A stretch of DNA of 64,000 nt from Pseudomonas cerasi (GTDB lineage: Bacteria > Pseudomonadota > Gammaproteobacteria > Pseudomonadales > Pseudomonadaceae): NCBI RefSeq assembly GCF_900074915.1, contig NZ_LT222319.1:2105001-2169000 (forward strand), read 5' to 3'. Positions 16,889-25,803 of this stretch are shown one piece after another. Positions within the stretch are counted from its first letter, which is position 1. Each line of letters begins with the position of its first letter. The translations under genes and the position numbers were made by a program. The notes below the pieces were generated by a model. That model saw only the letters and a program-made list of their open reading frames with translations, was not told the origin of the DNA and ran no database searches.

Positions 16889-18241
16889 TTACACCGCCAT
16901 CGACAACAGCATGATGAAAATCAGGCCGACGACCGAGAGGATGGTTTCCATCACTGTCCAGGTCTTGAAGGTCTCGGCAACGGTCATGTTGAAGTACTGC
17001 TTCACCAGCCAGAACCCGGCGTCGTTGACGTGCGACAGGATCAACGAACCGGCACCGGTTGCCAGCACCAGCAGTTCGCGATTGACGCCTGGAATCAGGC
17101 CGACCACCGGCGCTACGATGCCGGCACCGGTAATGGTTGCCACCGTCGCCGAACCGGTTGCGATGCGGATGACCGCCGCTACCAGCCAGGCCAGCATGAT
17201 CGGGTTGATCTGCGCCTGCACAGCCATGTGCCCGATCACGTCACCGACGCCACTGGCCACCAGCATCTGCTTGAAGCCACCGCCTGCGCCCACGATCAGC
17301 ACGATTGCCGCCACCGGAGCGAGACTCTGGTCCAGCAGCTTCATGATCTTGCTGCGGTCAAACCCGCGCGCGGCACCAAAGGTGTAGAACGCCAGCAACA
17401 GCGCGGCAAGCAGGGCGGTGATCGGGTGACCGATCAGATCCATCCAGATGCGGAACATGTTGTTTTCCGGCAATACCACGTCGGCCAAGGTCTTGAGCAG
17501 CATCAGGAAGACTGGCAGCAGGATGGTCACCAGCGTGATGCCGAAGCCTGGCAGGTTGTCAGTGCTCGACTCCTTGGCAATCTGGTCCATCAGTTCCTTG
17601 GACGGCGTACCGGGGATACTTTTGGAAATCCAGTTACCGAAGATCGGGCCAGCGATGATGGCGGTTGGCAGAGCAACGATCAGTCCGTAGAAAATGGTCT
17701 TGCCGATGTCTGCACCGAAGATGCCGATGGCCAGCAACGGACCCGGATGCGGTGGAACCAGACCGTGCACGGCTGACAGGCCTGCCAGCAGCGGAATGCC
17801 GATCTTCACGATGGGCACGCCGGTGCGTCGCGCGACAATGAACACCAGCGGTATCAGCAGGACAAAACCGATCTCGAAGAACAACGGGATGCCCACCAGG
17901 AAGGCAGAGAACATCATTGCCCAGTGCACTTTCTGCTTGCCGAAGGTGCGTATCAGCGTTTGCGCAATCTGGTCTGCGCCGCCCGAGTCGGCCATCAGCT
18001 TGCCGAGCATCGTGCCCAGGCCAAGGATGATACCGACGAAGCCCAGTACGCCACCGAAGCCGTCCTGGAAGGATTTCATGACTTTTTCGACCGGCATTCC
18101 CGAGGTCAGGCCAAGAAAGCCTGCCGCCAGGGTCAGCGCGACGAAAGGGTGCACCTTGAAGGTGGTGATCAGCAGCACCAGGCCGACGATGGTCACCAAG
18201 GCATCGACGAGCAGGAACGTCTCATGGGTCATACCGAACAT
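16889..18241 (-). CDS. gntT: Gluconate permease, GntP family
   Basis: Inner-membrane proton symporter of 450 residues importing D-gluconate. It is hydrophobic throughout with about 12-14 membrane segments; FGMTHETFLLVDALVTIVGLVLLITTFKVHPF at the N-terminus, the GFGGVLGFVGIILGLGTMLGK loop and RIATGSATVATITGAGIVAP near residue 350 are GntP-family hallmarks. ATG 18241 is preceded by GGAGAG. Adjacent gntK and divergent gntR fix the substrate as gluconate. It has its own operator-like palindrome 66 bases upstream, in the 98-base gap after gntK, so it can be transcribed separately from gntK. Often named gntP in Pseudomonas. Confidence 0.92.
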   Translation of the reverse strand: MFGMTHETFLLVDALVTIVGLVLLITTFKVHPFVALTLAAGFLGLTSGMPVEKVMKSFQDGFGGVLGFVGIILGLGTMLGKLMADSGGADQIAQTLIRTFGKQKVHWAMMFSAFLVGIPLFFEIGFVLLIPLVFIVARRTGVPIVKIGIPLLAGLSAVHGLVPPHPGPLLAIGIFGADIGKTIFYGLIVALPTAIIAGPIFGNWISKSIPGTPSKELMDQIAKESSTDNLPGFGITLVTILLPVFLMLLKTLADVVLPENNMFRIWMDLIGHPITALLAALLLAFYTFGAARGFDRSKIMKLLDQSLAPVAAIVLIVGAGGGFKQMLVASGVGDVIGHMAVQAQINPIMLAWLVAAVIRIATGSATVATITGAGIVAPVVGLIPGVNRELLVLATGAGSLILSHVNDAGFWLVKQYFNMTVAETFKTWTVMETILSVVGLIFIMLLSMAV

Positions 18242-18306
18242 GGGTGTCTCTCCGGTTTATTGTTTTAAGGAACTGTTAACAGCGCCGACTTCAATCGTGT
18301 GTGCGC

Positions 18307-18322
18307 AAGACAGCGCTGTCTT
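18307..18322. promoter_or_regulatory. GntR operator upstream of gntT
   Basis: AAGACAGCGCTGTCTT is a perfect 16-bp palindrome in the gntT promoter region. The same core recurs before gntK (18886-18899) and, imperfectly, before gntR (19050-19064). Confidence 0.75.
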
Positions 18323-18339
18323 TTGCACTCACACCTTTA

Positions 18340-18867
18340 TCAGGCGTGAGAGCCTTTCCACCATGCTGCGGCTTGTTTGCCGATGACATCGATAGGCTGG
18401 GACGCGTCCACGATCAATGTCAGCGGTTCGCCATAGGGCGGTTCGAGGGTCGCGAACTGGCTGTCCACCAAGCTGGCGGGCATGAAGTGCCCAGGCCGGT
18501 GCGAGCAGCGTTCGCTGGCGAGTTCCTTGCTGAGTTCCAGAAAAACGAAACCCAGGCCAGGCACCGCATCACGCAGGCGCTGGCGATAAATGAGCTTGAG
18601 CGAGGAGCAGGTCAGCACCGGGTGTTCACCGTTGGCGAGGGCGGCAGCCATCTCTTCGCCCAGGCGGGTCAGCCAGCCGGCACGGTCTTCGTCGTTGAGG
18701 GGGGTTCCGGCGCTCATCTTTTCGATGTTGGCCGGTGGATGGAACGCGTCGCCTTCGATCAGACGGCCGCCGCTGTTCAGGGCAATCTCGGCACCCACGG
18801 CGCTTTTGCCGCAGCCAGACACACCCATCACCACAAGGGCGGAAATAGCAGTATTCGCAGTTGTCAC
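18340..18867 (-). CDS. gntK: Gluconokinase
   Basis: ATP-dependent kinase making 6-phosphogluconate from gluconate, feeding the Entner-Doudoroff pathway. The P-loop is GVSGCGKS, followed by LNSGGRLIEGDAFHPPANIEKMSAGTPLNDEDR, the gluconate-binding and catalytic region of the GntK family, and LELSKELASERCSHRPGHFMPASLVDSQFATLE. I place the start at GTG 18867 (175 residues, the usual family length) because GAGGTG sits six bases upstream and a GntR-type palindrome lies at 18886-18899. The alternative ATG at 18915 has no ribosome site, would put the operator inside the coding sequence and adds a hydrophilic tail of 16 residues. Confidence 0.93.
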   Translation of the reverse strand: MTTANTAISALVVMGVSGCGKSAVGAEIALNSGGRLIEGDAFHPPANIEKMSAGTPLNDEDRAGWLTRLGEEMAAALANGEHPVLTCSSLKLIYRQRLRDAVPGLGFVFLELSKELASERCSHRPGHFMPASLVDSQFATLEPPYGEPLTLIVDASQPIDVIGKQAAAWWKGSHA

Positions 18868-18885
18868 AGTAGGCACCTCATCTGG

Positions 18886-18899
18886 AGACAGCGCTGTCT
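18886..18899. promoter_or_regulatory. GntR operator upstream of gntK
   Basis: AGACAGCGCTGTCT, a perfect 14-bp palindrome, ends 19 bases upstream of the proposed GTG start of gntK, a typical position for a repressor blocking the promoter. Confidence 0.75.
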
Positions 18900-19049
18900 T
18901 CTTTCGGGTGGACATGAGTCCCAGCCCGGGCTGTTCCAGTTATTTGTCGTTGTTTTGGGCTCATCAATAAGCATGGGAGGCTGTTCTCCGCGGGACCCGA
19001 ACCGGGCAACCCCTGTGAAACCAGCGATAAAGCATTGTCACGTTCCATG

Positions 19050-19064
19050 AGACAGCGCTACCTT
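19050..19064. promoter_or_regulatory. GntR operator upstream of gntR
   Basis: AGACAGCGCTACCTT, 12 of 15 positions identical to the other two sites, lies 48 bases before the gntR start and suggests autoregulation. Its reverse reads AAGGTAGCGCT, which agrees with the GntR operator core I recall for P. aeruginosa. Confidence 0.65.
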
Positions 19065-19111
19065 ATGGGGCAATCGACACATTTGGCAACCCTTATGTTA
19101 GTTGGCAACGC

Positions 19112-20128
19112 ATGATACGCATTGGTTCCCGCTCTACCGGTCGCCCCACGCTCAATGAAGTGGCGAAGCTGGCTGGTGTCTCTCCGATCACTGCCTCGCG
19201 TGCGTTACGCGGTATCAGCACCGTGGCGCCTGAACTTGTGGAAAAGGTCCGTGCTGCGGCGCAGGGCCTGGGTTATGTAGCCAACCCGGCCGCCAGGGCA
19301 CTGGCTTCTTCCTGCAGTCAGACCGTCGTGGTACTGGTGCCGTCACTGTCCAACCAGTTGTTCATCGAGACGCTGGAAGCCATTCAGGACGTGTTGCGCG
19401 TGCGGGGCCTGGACGTGGTCATCGGCAACTACCATTACTCACCTGACGAGGAAGAGAAGCTGCTGCGCAACCATCTGGTCAATCGCCCGCGCGGTATTCT
19501 GCTGACCGGTTTCGACCACACGGCAGCGTCTCGCCAGATGCTTGAAACCAGTGGCATACCCTGCGTGCACATGATGGAACTCGACACCCGCCTGGGCGCC
19601 TATTGCGTCGGGTTCTCGCAACAACAGGCCGGTGCTGAAGCCGCGCGTCACCTGCTCGGGCGTGGCCGCCGTCGGCTGGCGTACATGGCCGCCCAACTCG
19701 ACCCTCGTGTACTGCAACGTGGCGCCGGGTTCCGTCGGGTGCTGGAAGACGCCGGGCTGTTCGACCCCGCGTTGCAGGTCTCGACACGCCAGGCCTCGTC
19801 GATCGGTCTGGGCGGGGAGTTGTTTGCGCGCCTGCTTGACCAGCATCCGGATGTCGACGGGGTATTTTTCTGTAACGACGACCTGGCACAAGGCGCCGCG
19901 CTGGAGGCCTTGCGCCTGGGCGTCACGATTCCCGAACGAGTCTCTCTGGTGGGCTTCAACGACCTGCCGGGGTCCGCGCACATGGTGCCGCGCCTGACCT
20001 CGATACGCACGCCCAGAGAAGAAGTCGGGCAGCGCGCTGCTCAGGTATTGCTGGGCCTGCTTGACGGGGTCACCCAGCAGCCTCTGGTGGATCTCGGCTT
20101 TGAGCTGGTGGTGCGGGAAAGCTCTTGA
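19112..20128 (+). CDS. gntR: LacI-family gluconate repressor GntR
   Basis: Transcription repressor of 338 residues, relieved by gluconate or a derivative. The LacI-type helix-turn-helix TLNEVAKLAGVSPITASRALRG is at residues 11-32, with the hinge helix VAQGLGYVANPAARALAS after it; the rest is a periplasmic-binding-protein fold with VDGVFFCNDDLAQGAALEA and VSLVGFNDLP motifs. It is divergent from gntK, and three copies of a shared palindrome link it to gntR, gntK and gntT promoters. ATG 19112 is accepted although the ribosome site is poor. The name gntR is well supported by context. Confidence 0.92.
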   Translation: MIRIGSRSTGRPTLNEVAKLAGVSPITASRALRGISTVAPELVEKVRAAAQGLGYVANPAARALASSCSQTVVVLVPSLSNQLFIETLEAIQDVLRVRGLDVVIGNYHYSPDEEEKLLRNHLVNRPRGILLTGFDHTAASRQMLETSGIPCVHMMELDTRLGAYCVGFSQQQAGAEAARHLLGRGRRRLAYMAAQLDPRVLQRGAGFRRVLEDAGLFDPALQVSTRQASSIGLGGELFARLLDQHPDVDGVFFCNDDLAQGAALEALRLGVTIPERVSLVGFNDLPGSAHMVPRLTSIRTPREEVGQRAAQVLLGLLDGVTQQPLVDLGFELVVRESS

Positions 20129-20457
20129 GGATTTTCCCCGGCCAATTCTCGCGAGCCTTCTCCGGGTCATTGCGCTGACCAATGGTAATGGCGCTCTGCG
20201 GGCTCGATGCCTTCGGGCTGGAGTGCCCGACCGCGCTGTCCTGCACTGCCAGCGATACCCTCATTCGAACGGTTCCGGCACATTTTGACTGTCATTTCTG
20301 ACAGTACCCATCCCCCCGTGTTGAGTATTCAATGACCCTATGTTTTTGGCTCGGAGCGGCATAAGTGTCTTGGCCGCATCGTTGGATGACGGGGATATAT
20401 CTTCTTATCTATTCCCCGTTCTGGCGGTCTTACAAGACCTATTGAAGGATCAGAGAA
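20129..20457. other. Gap upstream of the beta-propeller gene
   Basis: Holds an inverted repeat ACTGTCA-TTTC-TGACAGT at 20288-20305, and an AAGGA ribosome site just before 20458. No coding sequence is supported. Confidence 0.5.
20288..20305. repeat. Perfect inverted repeat, operator- or hairpin-like
   Basis: Seven-base arms ACTGTCA/TGACAGT separated by TTTC, 153 bases upstream of the beta-propeller gene and 160 bases after gntR. Spacing suits either a dimeric regulator or a small hairpin. Confidence 0.5.
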
Positions 20458-21429
20458 ATGCAAAAAAAAGCATCTCAGAACGTTAGAGCCTTGACGCATA
20501 TCGCTGACCCCGTCGGTTCGGGTGTGCCCTTGGACATCGCGTGGCTGACCGGCATTATCCCCCTGGGCTTTGTACCCGCACAGATCGCTATCAGCCCTGA
20601 TGAAACCACGTTGTATGTCGCCCATGAAAGTGGCCGGGAAGTCAGCGTGGTCGACATCGCCAGTGCCAGCGTAACGGGCGCCATCAAGCGGGCAGGGGCC
20701 GGCGCGATTACCCTGAGCCCCGATGGTAAAAGGCTTTACACCATTGGCCAGAAAAGGTGCTACGTGGTCGATACGCGACTGCGCGAAGTGATCAGGATAC
20801 TCCCGGCAGCCAACGTCAACAGGATCCTGTGCAGTGCCGATGGCCGTTTTATCTGCCTGTCCTTTCAGAATGCGCTCGGCGGTTTGATTCGTCTGATCGA
20901 GACCGAGAATTACACGGTCGAAAACGAGTTCGATCTGGGCGCCCTGACCAACGCATCGCTGGCCCTCGGGATCAGTCCGTTGAACGACAGGTTTTACGCG
21001 ACCATGCTGGTTGATCGCACCGCGCCTACCGATGTTCTTGCGATCAGCAAGGTCGATTACCTGCAGCATGACATTACCGGGTTTTCCGACCCACGTTCGA
21101 TGGCCTTCAGTTCCGATGGCGCCTGGCTGTATGTCGGCGGCATCGACGAGGTCTACATCGTCGATGCCGCGACCAATAAAACCTTCTATCGGGAAAAAAT
21201 CGGCACGCAGGGTTACCCGGTGAAAGTCATCGGCGTGACACCGGATGACCGCTATGTCTACGCAATCTACACCTGTAATTACGACGTTTACCGGATCGAT
21301 ACGGTGAAGGGCATCGCCACCTGCATTGCCTACTTTCCGTCGGTAGGCGGCGCTGTACTCAACAAGACCGGCACGTATATCTATTCCAGCCATCCGGACA
21401 TGAGCTGGATCTCGATCTACCGGCTATGA
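20458..21429 (+). CDS. YVTN/YncE-like beta-propeller protein
   Basis: Protein of 323 residues built of repeated blades of the surface-layer YVTN type: AISPDETTLYVAHESGREVSVVDIASASVTG, TLSPDGKRLYTIGQKRCYVVD, AFSSDGAWLYVGGIDEVYIVDAATN and GVTPDDRYVYAIYTCNYDVYRID, giving about seven blades. Most YncE-type proteins are secreted, but here the N-terminus (MQKKASQNVRALTHIADPVG) has no hydrophobic stretch, so it seems cytoplasmic or exported without a Sec signal. Binding partner unknown. It is a single gene between gntR and glcG, not linked in sequence to either. An inverted repeat in the upstream gap may regulate it. Confidence 0.75.
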   Translation: MQKKASQNVRALTHIADPVGSGVPLDIAWLTGIIPLGFVPAQIAISPDETTLYVAHESGREVSVVDIASASVTGAIKRAGAGAITLSPDGKRLYTIGQKRCYVVDTRLREVIRILPAANVNRILCSADGRFICLSFQNALGGLIRLIETENYTVENEFDLGALTNASLALGISPLNDRFYATMLVDRTAPTDVLAISKVDYLQHDITGFSDPRSMAFSSDGAWLYVGGIDEVYIVDAATNKTFYREKIGTQGYPVKVIGVTPDDRYVYAIYTCNYDVYRIDTVKGIATCIAYFPSVGGAVLNKTGTYIYSSHPDMSWISIYRL

Positions 21430-21476
21430 AGACTCCTGCAGTGGCCTGGCTTGCGTGTGACCAGCCGGGCCGCCCG

Positions 21477-21884
21477 TCAGTCGGCGTCAAGTGCTGCGAC
21501 ACCGGCCTTGGCGACCTGAGCATCCTGTTCGGCTTTCACGCCTGAAACCCCCAGCGCACCGATTACATGGCCGTCGACGATGACCGGCACACCGCCTTCC
21601 AGGGAAGTCAGCAGCGGAGCACTCAGGAATGCAGTGCGCCCGCCATTGACCATCTCTTCGTAACCCTTGGACTCACGTTTGCCGAGTGCCGAGGTGCGGG
21701 CTTTTTCGATCGCGATGTAGCTGCTGATCGGTGCGGCGTCGTCCAGTCTCTCGAATGCCAGCAGATGGCCGCCGTCATCAACGACGGCGATGGACACGGC
21801 CCAGGCATTGGCCCGTGCTTCATCGCGTGCGGCACCGAGCATCAGGCTGATTTCGGTCTGGGTCAGGACGGCTTTGATCTTCAT
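21477..21884 (-). CDS. glcG: GlcG/HbpS-type protein of the glycolate locus
   Basis: Small protein of 135 residues of the GlcG/HbpS family, found with glycolate oxidase genes; its role is unclear, although HbpS relatives bind haem. Visible family features are LTQTEISLMLGAARDEARANAWAVSIAVVDDGGHLLAFERLDDA, the ARTSALGKRE helix and GGVPVIVDGHVIGALGVSGVKAEQDAQVAKAG at the end. I use ATG 21884, which has CCGGAGAA upstream; a more distal in-frame start would overlap glcF. It is the last gene of glcD-E-F-G, 34 bases after glcF. Confidence 0.88.
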   Translation of the reverse strand: MKIKAVLTQTEISLMLGAARDEARANAWAVSIAVVDDGGHLLAFERLDDAAPISSYIAIEKARTSALGKRESKGYEEMVNGGRTAFLSAPLLTSLEGGVPVIVDGHVIGALGVSGVKAEQDAQVAKAGVAALDAD

Positions 21885-21918
21885 GGGGTTCTCCGGAGCA
21901 GTGATTATTGAATAGGGT

Positions 21919-23151
21919 TCAGTGTGATTCAGGCGTGCCAAGCGCTGCATCGATCAGTTCGATCCAGTGCCGCACTGGCGTTCGGCCGGCGCTGGCCAGA
22001 TGGGTCTGACAGCCGATATTAGCGGTGGCAATCACCTGCGGTTTGCCGCTCTCCAGTGCGTTCATGCGGTTGTCGCGCAGTTGACGGGCGATGGCAGGCT
22101 GGGTGATGGAGTAGGTGCCTGCAGAGCCGCAGCATAAATGACCGTCCGGCACTGTGGTCAGATTGAAGCCTAGACGAGTCAGGACACGCTCGACTTCGCC
22201 GCCGAGTTTTTGCGCGTGTTGCAGCGTACACGGGCAGTGAAACGCCAGGCGCTGATCGGTCTTGATGCCGAGGGTTTCCAGCGGTTCGTCGCGCAGCAGT
22301 TCGACCAGATCCTTGGTTCGCGCGCTGATCTGCCCGGCCTTGTCGGCATAGGCTGGATCATGGCGCAGCAGGTGGCCGTAATCCTTGACGAAGGCCCCGC
22401 AGCCGCTGGCCGTCTGGATCAGGCTTTCAACACTGCCCTGCAACGCGGGCCACCACGCGTCGATGTTGCGCCGTGCCCGGTCCAGCCCTGCCTCCTGTGC
22501 ATTGAGGTGATAATCCACGGCGCCGCAGCAACCCGCCTGTCTGACCGCCGTAATGCCGATGCCCAGACGATCCAGCACCCGCGCCGTAGCGCTATTGGTG
22601 TTGGGCGACAGGCCCGGTTGAACGCAACCTTCCAGGAGCAGCACCTGGCGCACATGACCGGTGTGCGGACGAAGTCCGGCAGGATGGACCGTCTCCGGCA
22701 GCTTGGTGGCCAGGGTTTGTGGCAGCAACGGCCTGAACTTCAGGCCCATGCCGGTCAGGGATTTGAACAGCCCGGGGTGGGGGATGACGCGACGCAAGCC
22801 TTCACGCAGCACGCGTTCTGCGAGTGGCCGCGGCACCAGGGCCTCAACCGCCGCGCGGCCGATGTCCAGCAGGTTGTGGTAATCCACCCCGGACGGGCAG
22901 GTGGTCTCGCAGTTACGACAGCTCAGGCAGCGGTCCAGATGCACACGGGTTTTCTCGGTGACCGGCTGACCTTCGAGCACCTGCTTGATCAGGTAGATCC
23001 TGCCGCGTGGACCGTCCAGCTCATCACCCAGCAATTGATAGGTCGGGCACGTGGCGTTACAGAAACCGCAATGCACACAACTGCGCAGGATACGTTCGGC
23101 TTCTTCGGCGCACGGCAGGGTTCTGGCGTGTTCACTCAATGTGGTCTGCAT
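21919..23151 (-). CDS. glcF: Glycolate oxidase iron-sulfur subunit GlcF
   Basis: Electron-transfer subunit of 410 residues of membrane-associated glycolate oxidase. Two [4Fe-4S] ferredoxin motifs occur at about residues 25-38 (CVHCGFCNATCP) and 74-87 (CLSCRNCETTCP). Two cysteine-rich CCG domains follow, with GCCGAVDYHL and LCCGSAGTYS, which pass electrons to the quinone pool. Its ATG begins three bases after the glcE stop, indicating translational coupling. Length matches the E. coli subunit (about 407). Confidence 0.95.
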   Translation of the reverse strand: MQTTLSEHARTLPCAEEAERILRSCVHCGFCNATCPTYQLLGDELDGPRGRIYLIKQVLEGQPVTEKTRVHLDRCLSCRNCETTCPSGVDYHNLLDIGRAAVEALVPRPLAERVLREGLRRVIPHPGLFKSLTGMGLKFRPLLPQTLATKLPETVHPAGLRPHTGHVRQVLLLEGCVQPGLSPNTNSATARVLDRLGIGITAVRQAGCCGAVDYHLNAQEAGLDRARRNIDAWWPALQGSVESLIQTASGCGAFVKDYGHLLRHDPAYADKAGQISARTKDLVELLRDEPLETLGIKTDQRLAFHCPCTLQHAQKLGGEVERVLTRLGFNLTTVPDGHLCCGSAGTYSITQPAIARQLRDNRMNALESGKPQVIATANIGCQTHLASAGRTPVRHWIELIDAALGTPESH

Positions 23152-23154
23152 GTT

Positions 23155-24213
23155 TCAAAGCTCCGCGTACAGTCGGCCGGGGTTGAAAATCCCCTGCGGG
23201 TCGAGTCGGGTCTTGAGTGCCTGATGGTAGCGCAGCACAGGTGCGGCCAACGGTTCAAACGGGCTGTCGACGACGCCCTGGCTGTAGCAGGTCGCATGGC
23301 CGCCAACCGCCATAGTGATCGCTCTAATGGTTTGTCCGTCAGCATCCGACTTGAGCCAGCGTTGCGCGCCACCCCAGTCGATCAACTGCTCGCCCGGCAG
23401 ATCCGGCAGGCGGCTGTCAGCAGGTACACAGAGCCGCCACAGCGGCCGAGGGTCATCGAAGAAGGGCAGGCGGTGCGCATTCAACTGTTGCCAGTACGCG
23501 GCATCGAGCAGCTCGCCGCCGAGCCGGTCCCGGGCTGCGGCCACTGAACCTTCACCGCCTTCCAGGCGCAGACGCAGTACGTGGCCATCATGGCTGGCCG
23601 CGCTGATCGGTATCGGTTGCTGACCCCACTCGGCAAGGCGCGCCAAGGCCAGCGCGCTGTCCATTTCCAGTGCGATGCTGCTGCACAGACGTGGTTTGGG
23701 CAGCACCTTGAGCGACACCTCGGTCAGCAGCCCCAGGCAGCCGAAACTGCCTGCCATCAGGCGTGAAACGTCATAACCTGCAACGTTCTTCATGACTTCT
23801 CCGCCGAAACGCAGGTGTTTGCCAAGACCGGTGATGACCCGTGTGCCCAGCACGAAATCACGCACCGACCCACTCCACGGACGGCGCGGTCCCGAGAGCC
23901 CCGCAGCGACCATGCCGCCGAGCGTTGCCGCGCCGAAGTCCGGCGGTTCGCAAGGCAGCATCTGACCTGCGGCATCCAGCGTCTGTATCAGCTCGTTCAA
24001 TGGCGTACCGGCGCGCGCCGTGATCACCAGTTCTGTCGGGTCATAACTGACGATGCCTCGGTGCTCGCGGGTATCGAGTATTTCGCCAGCCGTTTCACGA
24101 CCGAGAGAAGTCTTGCTGTTGCCGCCCTGAATACGTAACGGCCGGTTGTCGCGGAGCGCCTGATCGACCCGCTGGAGCAGTGCCTGGCTGACGTCGTTGT
24201 CCATCGTGCTCAT
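23155..24213 (-). CDS. glcE: Glycolate oxidase FAD-binding subunit GlcE
   Basis: Smaller flavoprotein subunit of 352 residues. The FAD_binding_4 fold is visible: LRIQGGNSKTSLGRET (about residue 23-38), GTPLNELIQTLDAAGQMLPCEPP and GGMVAAGLSGPRRPWSGSVRDFVLG, and the end GIFNPGRLYAEL is typical of the family. It overlaps the glcD stop by one base (TGATG), showing coupled translation, and precedes glcF. Together GlcDEF oxidise glycolate to glyoxylate and donate electrons to the respiratory chain. Confidence 0.95.
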   Translation of the reverse strand: MSTMDNDVSQALLQRVDQALRDNRPLRIQGGNSKTSLGRETAGEILDTREHRGIVSYDPTELVITARAGTPLNELIQTLDAAGQMLPCEPPDFGAATLGGMVAAGLSGPRRPWSGSVRDFVLGTRVITGLGKHLRFGGEVMKNVAGYDVSRLMAGSFGCLGLLTEVSLKVLPKPRLCSSIALEMDSALALARLAEWGQQPIPISAASHDGHVLRLRLEGGEGSVAAARDRLGGELLDAAYWQQLNAHRLPFFDDPRPLWRLCVPADSRLPDLPGEQLIDWGGAQRWLKSDADGQTIRAITMAVGGHATCYSQGVVDSPFEPLAAPVLRYHQALKTRLDPQGIFNPGRLYAEL

Positions 24214-25712
24214 CAGAAGCGCTCCAGGTCGGGGAACGGCAATTGCCCGGCATGTATGTGCATGGCGCCAAATTCCGCGCAGCGATGCAGCGTCGGGATG
24301 TTTTTGCCAGGGTTGAGCAGACCGCTGGCGTCGAACGCCGCCTTGATGGCATGGAAGAAGGTCAGCTCGTCGCTATTGAACTGGGCACACATCTGATTGA
24401 TCTTCTCGCGACCGACACCGTGCTCGCCAGTAATGCTGCCGCCGACCTTGACGCACAGCTCGAGGATTTTGCCGCCCAGTGCCTCGGCGCGCTCCAGCTC
24501 ACCCGGTTGATTGGCATCGAACAGGATCAGCGGATGCATGTTGCCGTCACCCGCATGAAACACGTTGGCGACGCGCAAGCCGTATTGCTCGGATAGCTCC
24601 CTGATGCTGCGCAACACTCCCGGCAACTCACGGCGCGGGATGGTCCCGTCCATGCAGTAGTAATCCGGCGACAGGCGACCCACGGCCGGGAAAGCGTTCT
24701 TGCGCCCGGCCCAGAAGCGGACCCGCTCGGCTTCATCCTTCGCCTGGCGCACTTGGGTAGCGCCCGCCAGTGTCAATACCTCGCTGACCCGTTCGCAATC
24801 GGCGTGCACGTCGGCTTCGACGCCGTCCAGTTCACAGAGCAGAATGGCTTCGGCATCGACCGGGTAACCTGCGTGAATGAAATCCTCGGCGGCACGAATC
24901 GCCAGATTGTCCATCATCTCAAGTCCGCCGGGGATAATGCCCGCGGCGATGATATCGGCCACCGCGCGTCCGGCCTTTTCCACTGAATCGAACGCCGCCA
25001 GCAGCACCTTGGCCACTTGCGGTCTGGGTAGCAGCTTGACCGTGACTTCGGTAATGACGCCGAGCATGCCTTCGGAGCCGGTGAACAGTGCCAGCAGGTC
25101 GAAGCCCGGCGAGTCCAGCGTGTCGCTGCCCAGTGTCATCGGCTCGCCTTCCACGGTCAGGATCTCGACCTTGAGCAGGTTATGCACGGTCAGCCCGTAC
25201 TTGAGGCAATGCACGCCGCCGGCATTTTCCGCCACATTGCCGCCGATGGAGCATGCAATTTGCGAGGACGGGTCCGGCGCGTAATACAGGCCGTGGGGCG
25301 CTGCCGCCTGAGAAATGGCCAGATTGCGCACGCCGGGCTGAACCCGCGCCAGGCGCGCCGAAGGGTCGATATCGAGGATCTGATTGAAGCGTGCCATGAC
25401 CAGCAGCACGCCTTTTTCCAGCGGCAGCGCGCCACCCGACAGCCCGGTGCCCGCCCCACGAGCGACCACCGGTACGCGACGTGCGTGGCACAGCCTGAGC
25501 AGCGTCTGTACTTCTTCCACATGCCGCGGTAATGCCACCAGCATCGGTGTGCTGCGATAGGCCGACAATCCGTCGCACTCGTAAGGCCGCAGTTCTTCGG
25601 GCCGATGCAGGATGTCCAGGTCGGGCAACTGCTGTTGCAGCGCCTGCAACAGTTGTTGCTTGTCGACGGCGGGCAGCACGCCATCGATGCGTTCGTCGTA
25701 AAGGATATTCAT
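24213..25712 (-). CDS. glcD: Glycolate oxidase subunit GlcD
   Basis: Catalytic FAD subunit of 499 residues, the same length as E. coli GlcD. The FAD-binding domain carries VPVVARGAGTGLSGGALP and the C-terminal FAD-linked oxidase domain includes HAGDGNMHPLILFD and GSITGEHGVGREK. I start at ATG 25712 with AGGGTGG upstream; a more distal in-frame codon at 25811 would extend into the intergenic region and over the HmgR-like operator. It is first in glcD-E-F-G. No glcC-type regulator is adjacent; the upstream neighbour is maiA on the opposite strand. Confidence 0.95.
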   Translation of the reverse strand: MNILYDERIDGVLPAVDKQQLLQALQQQLPDLDILHRPEELRPYECDGLSAYRSTPMLVALPRHVEEVQTLLRLCHARRVPVVARGAGTGLSGGALPLEKGVLLVMARFNQILDIDPSARLARVQPGVRNLAISQAAAPHGLYYAPDPSSQIACSIGGNVAENAGGVHCLKYGLTVHNLLKVEILTVEGEPMTLGSDTLDSPGFDLLALFTGSEGMLGVITEVTVKLLPRPQVAKVLLAAFDSVEKAGRAVADIIAAGIIPGGLEMMDNLAIRAAEDFIHAGYPVDAEAILLCELDGVEADVHADCERVSEVLTLAGATQVRQAKDEAERVRFWAGRKNAFPAVGRLSPDYYCMDGTIPRRELPGVLRSIRELSEQYGLRVANVFHAGDGNMHPLILFDANQPGELERAEALGGKILELCVKVGGSITGEHGVGREKINQMCAQFNSDELTFFHAIKAAFDASGLLNPGKNIPTLHRCAEFGAMHIHAGQLPFPDLERF

Positions 25713-25803
25713 CAAGCCACCCTGGGTTGTTTTTATCGGGTTAATGCATCCTAGCTCATTCGCTACGAAGCTTGAGTTGACAGCGAAGGTCTGATCACGC
25801 AAT

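Noticed and set aside
22210..23547. 445-codon plus-strand frame
   Set aside because: Antisense to glcF and glcE, whose iron-sulfur and FAD motifs are complete.
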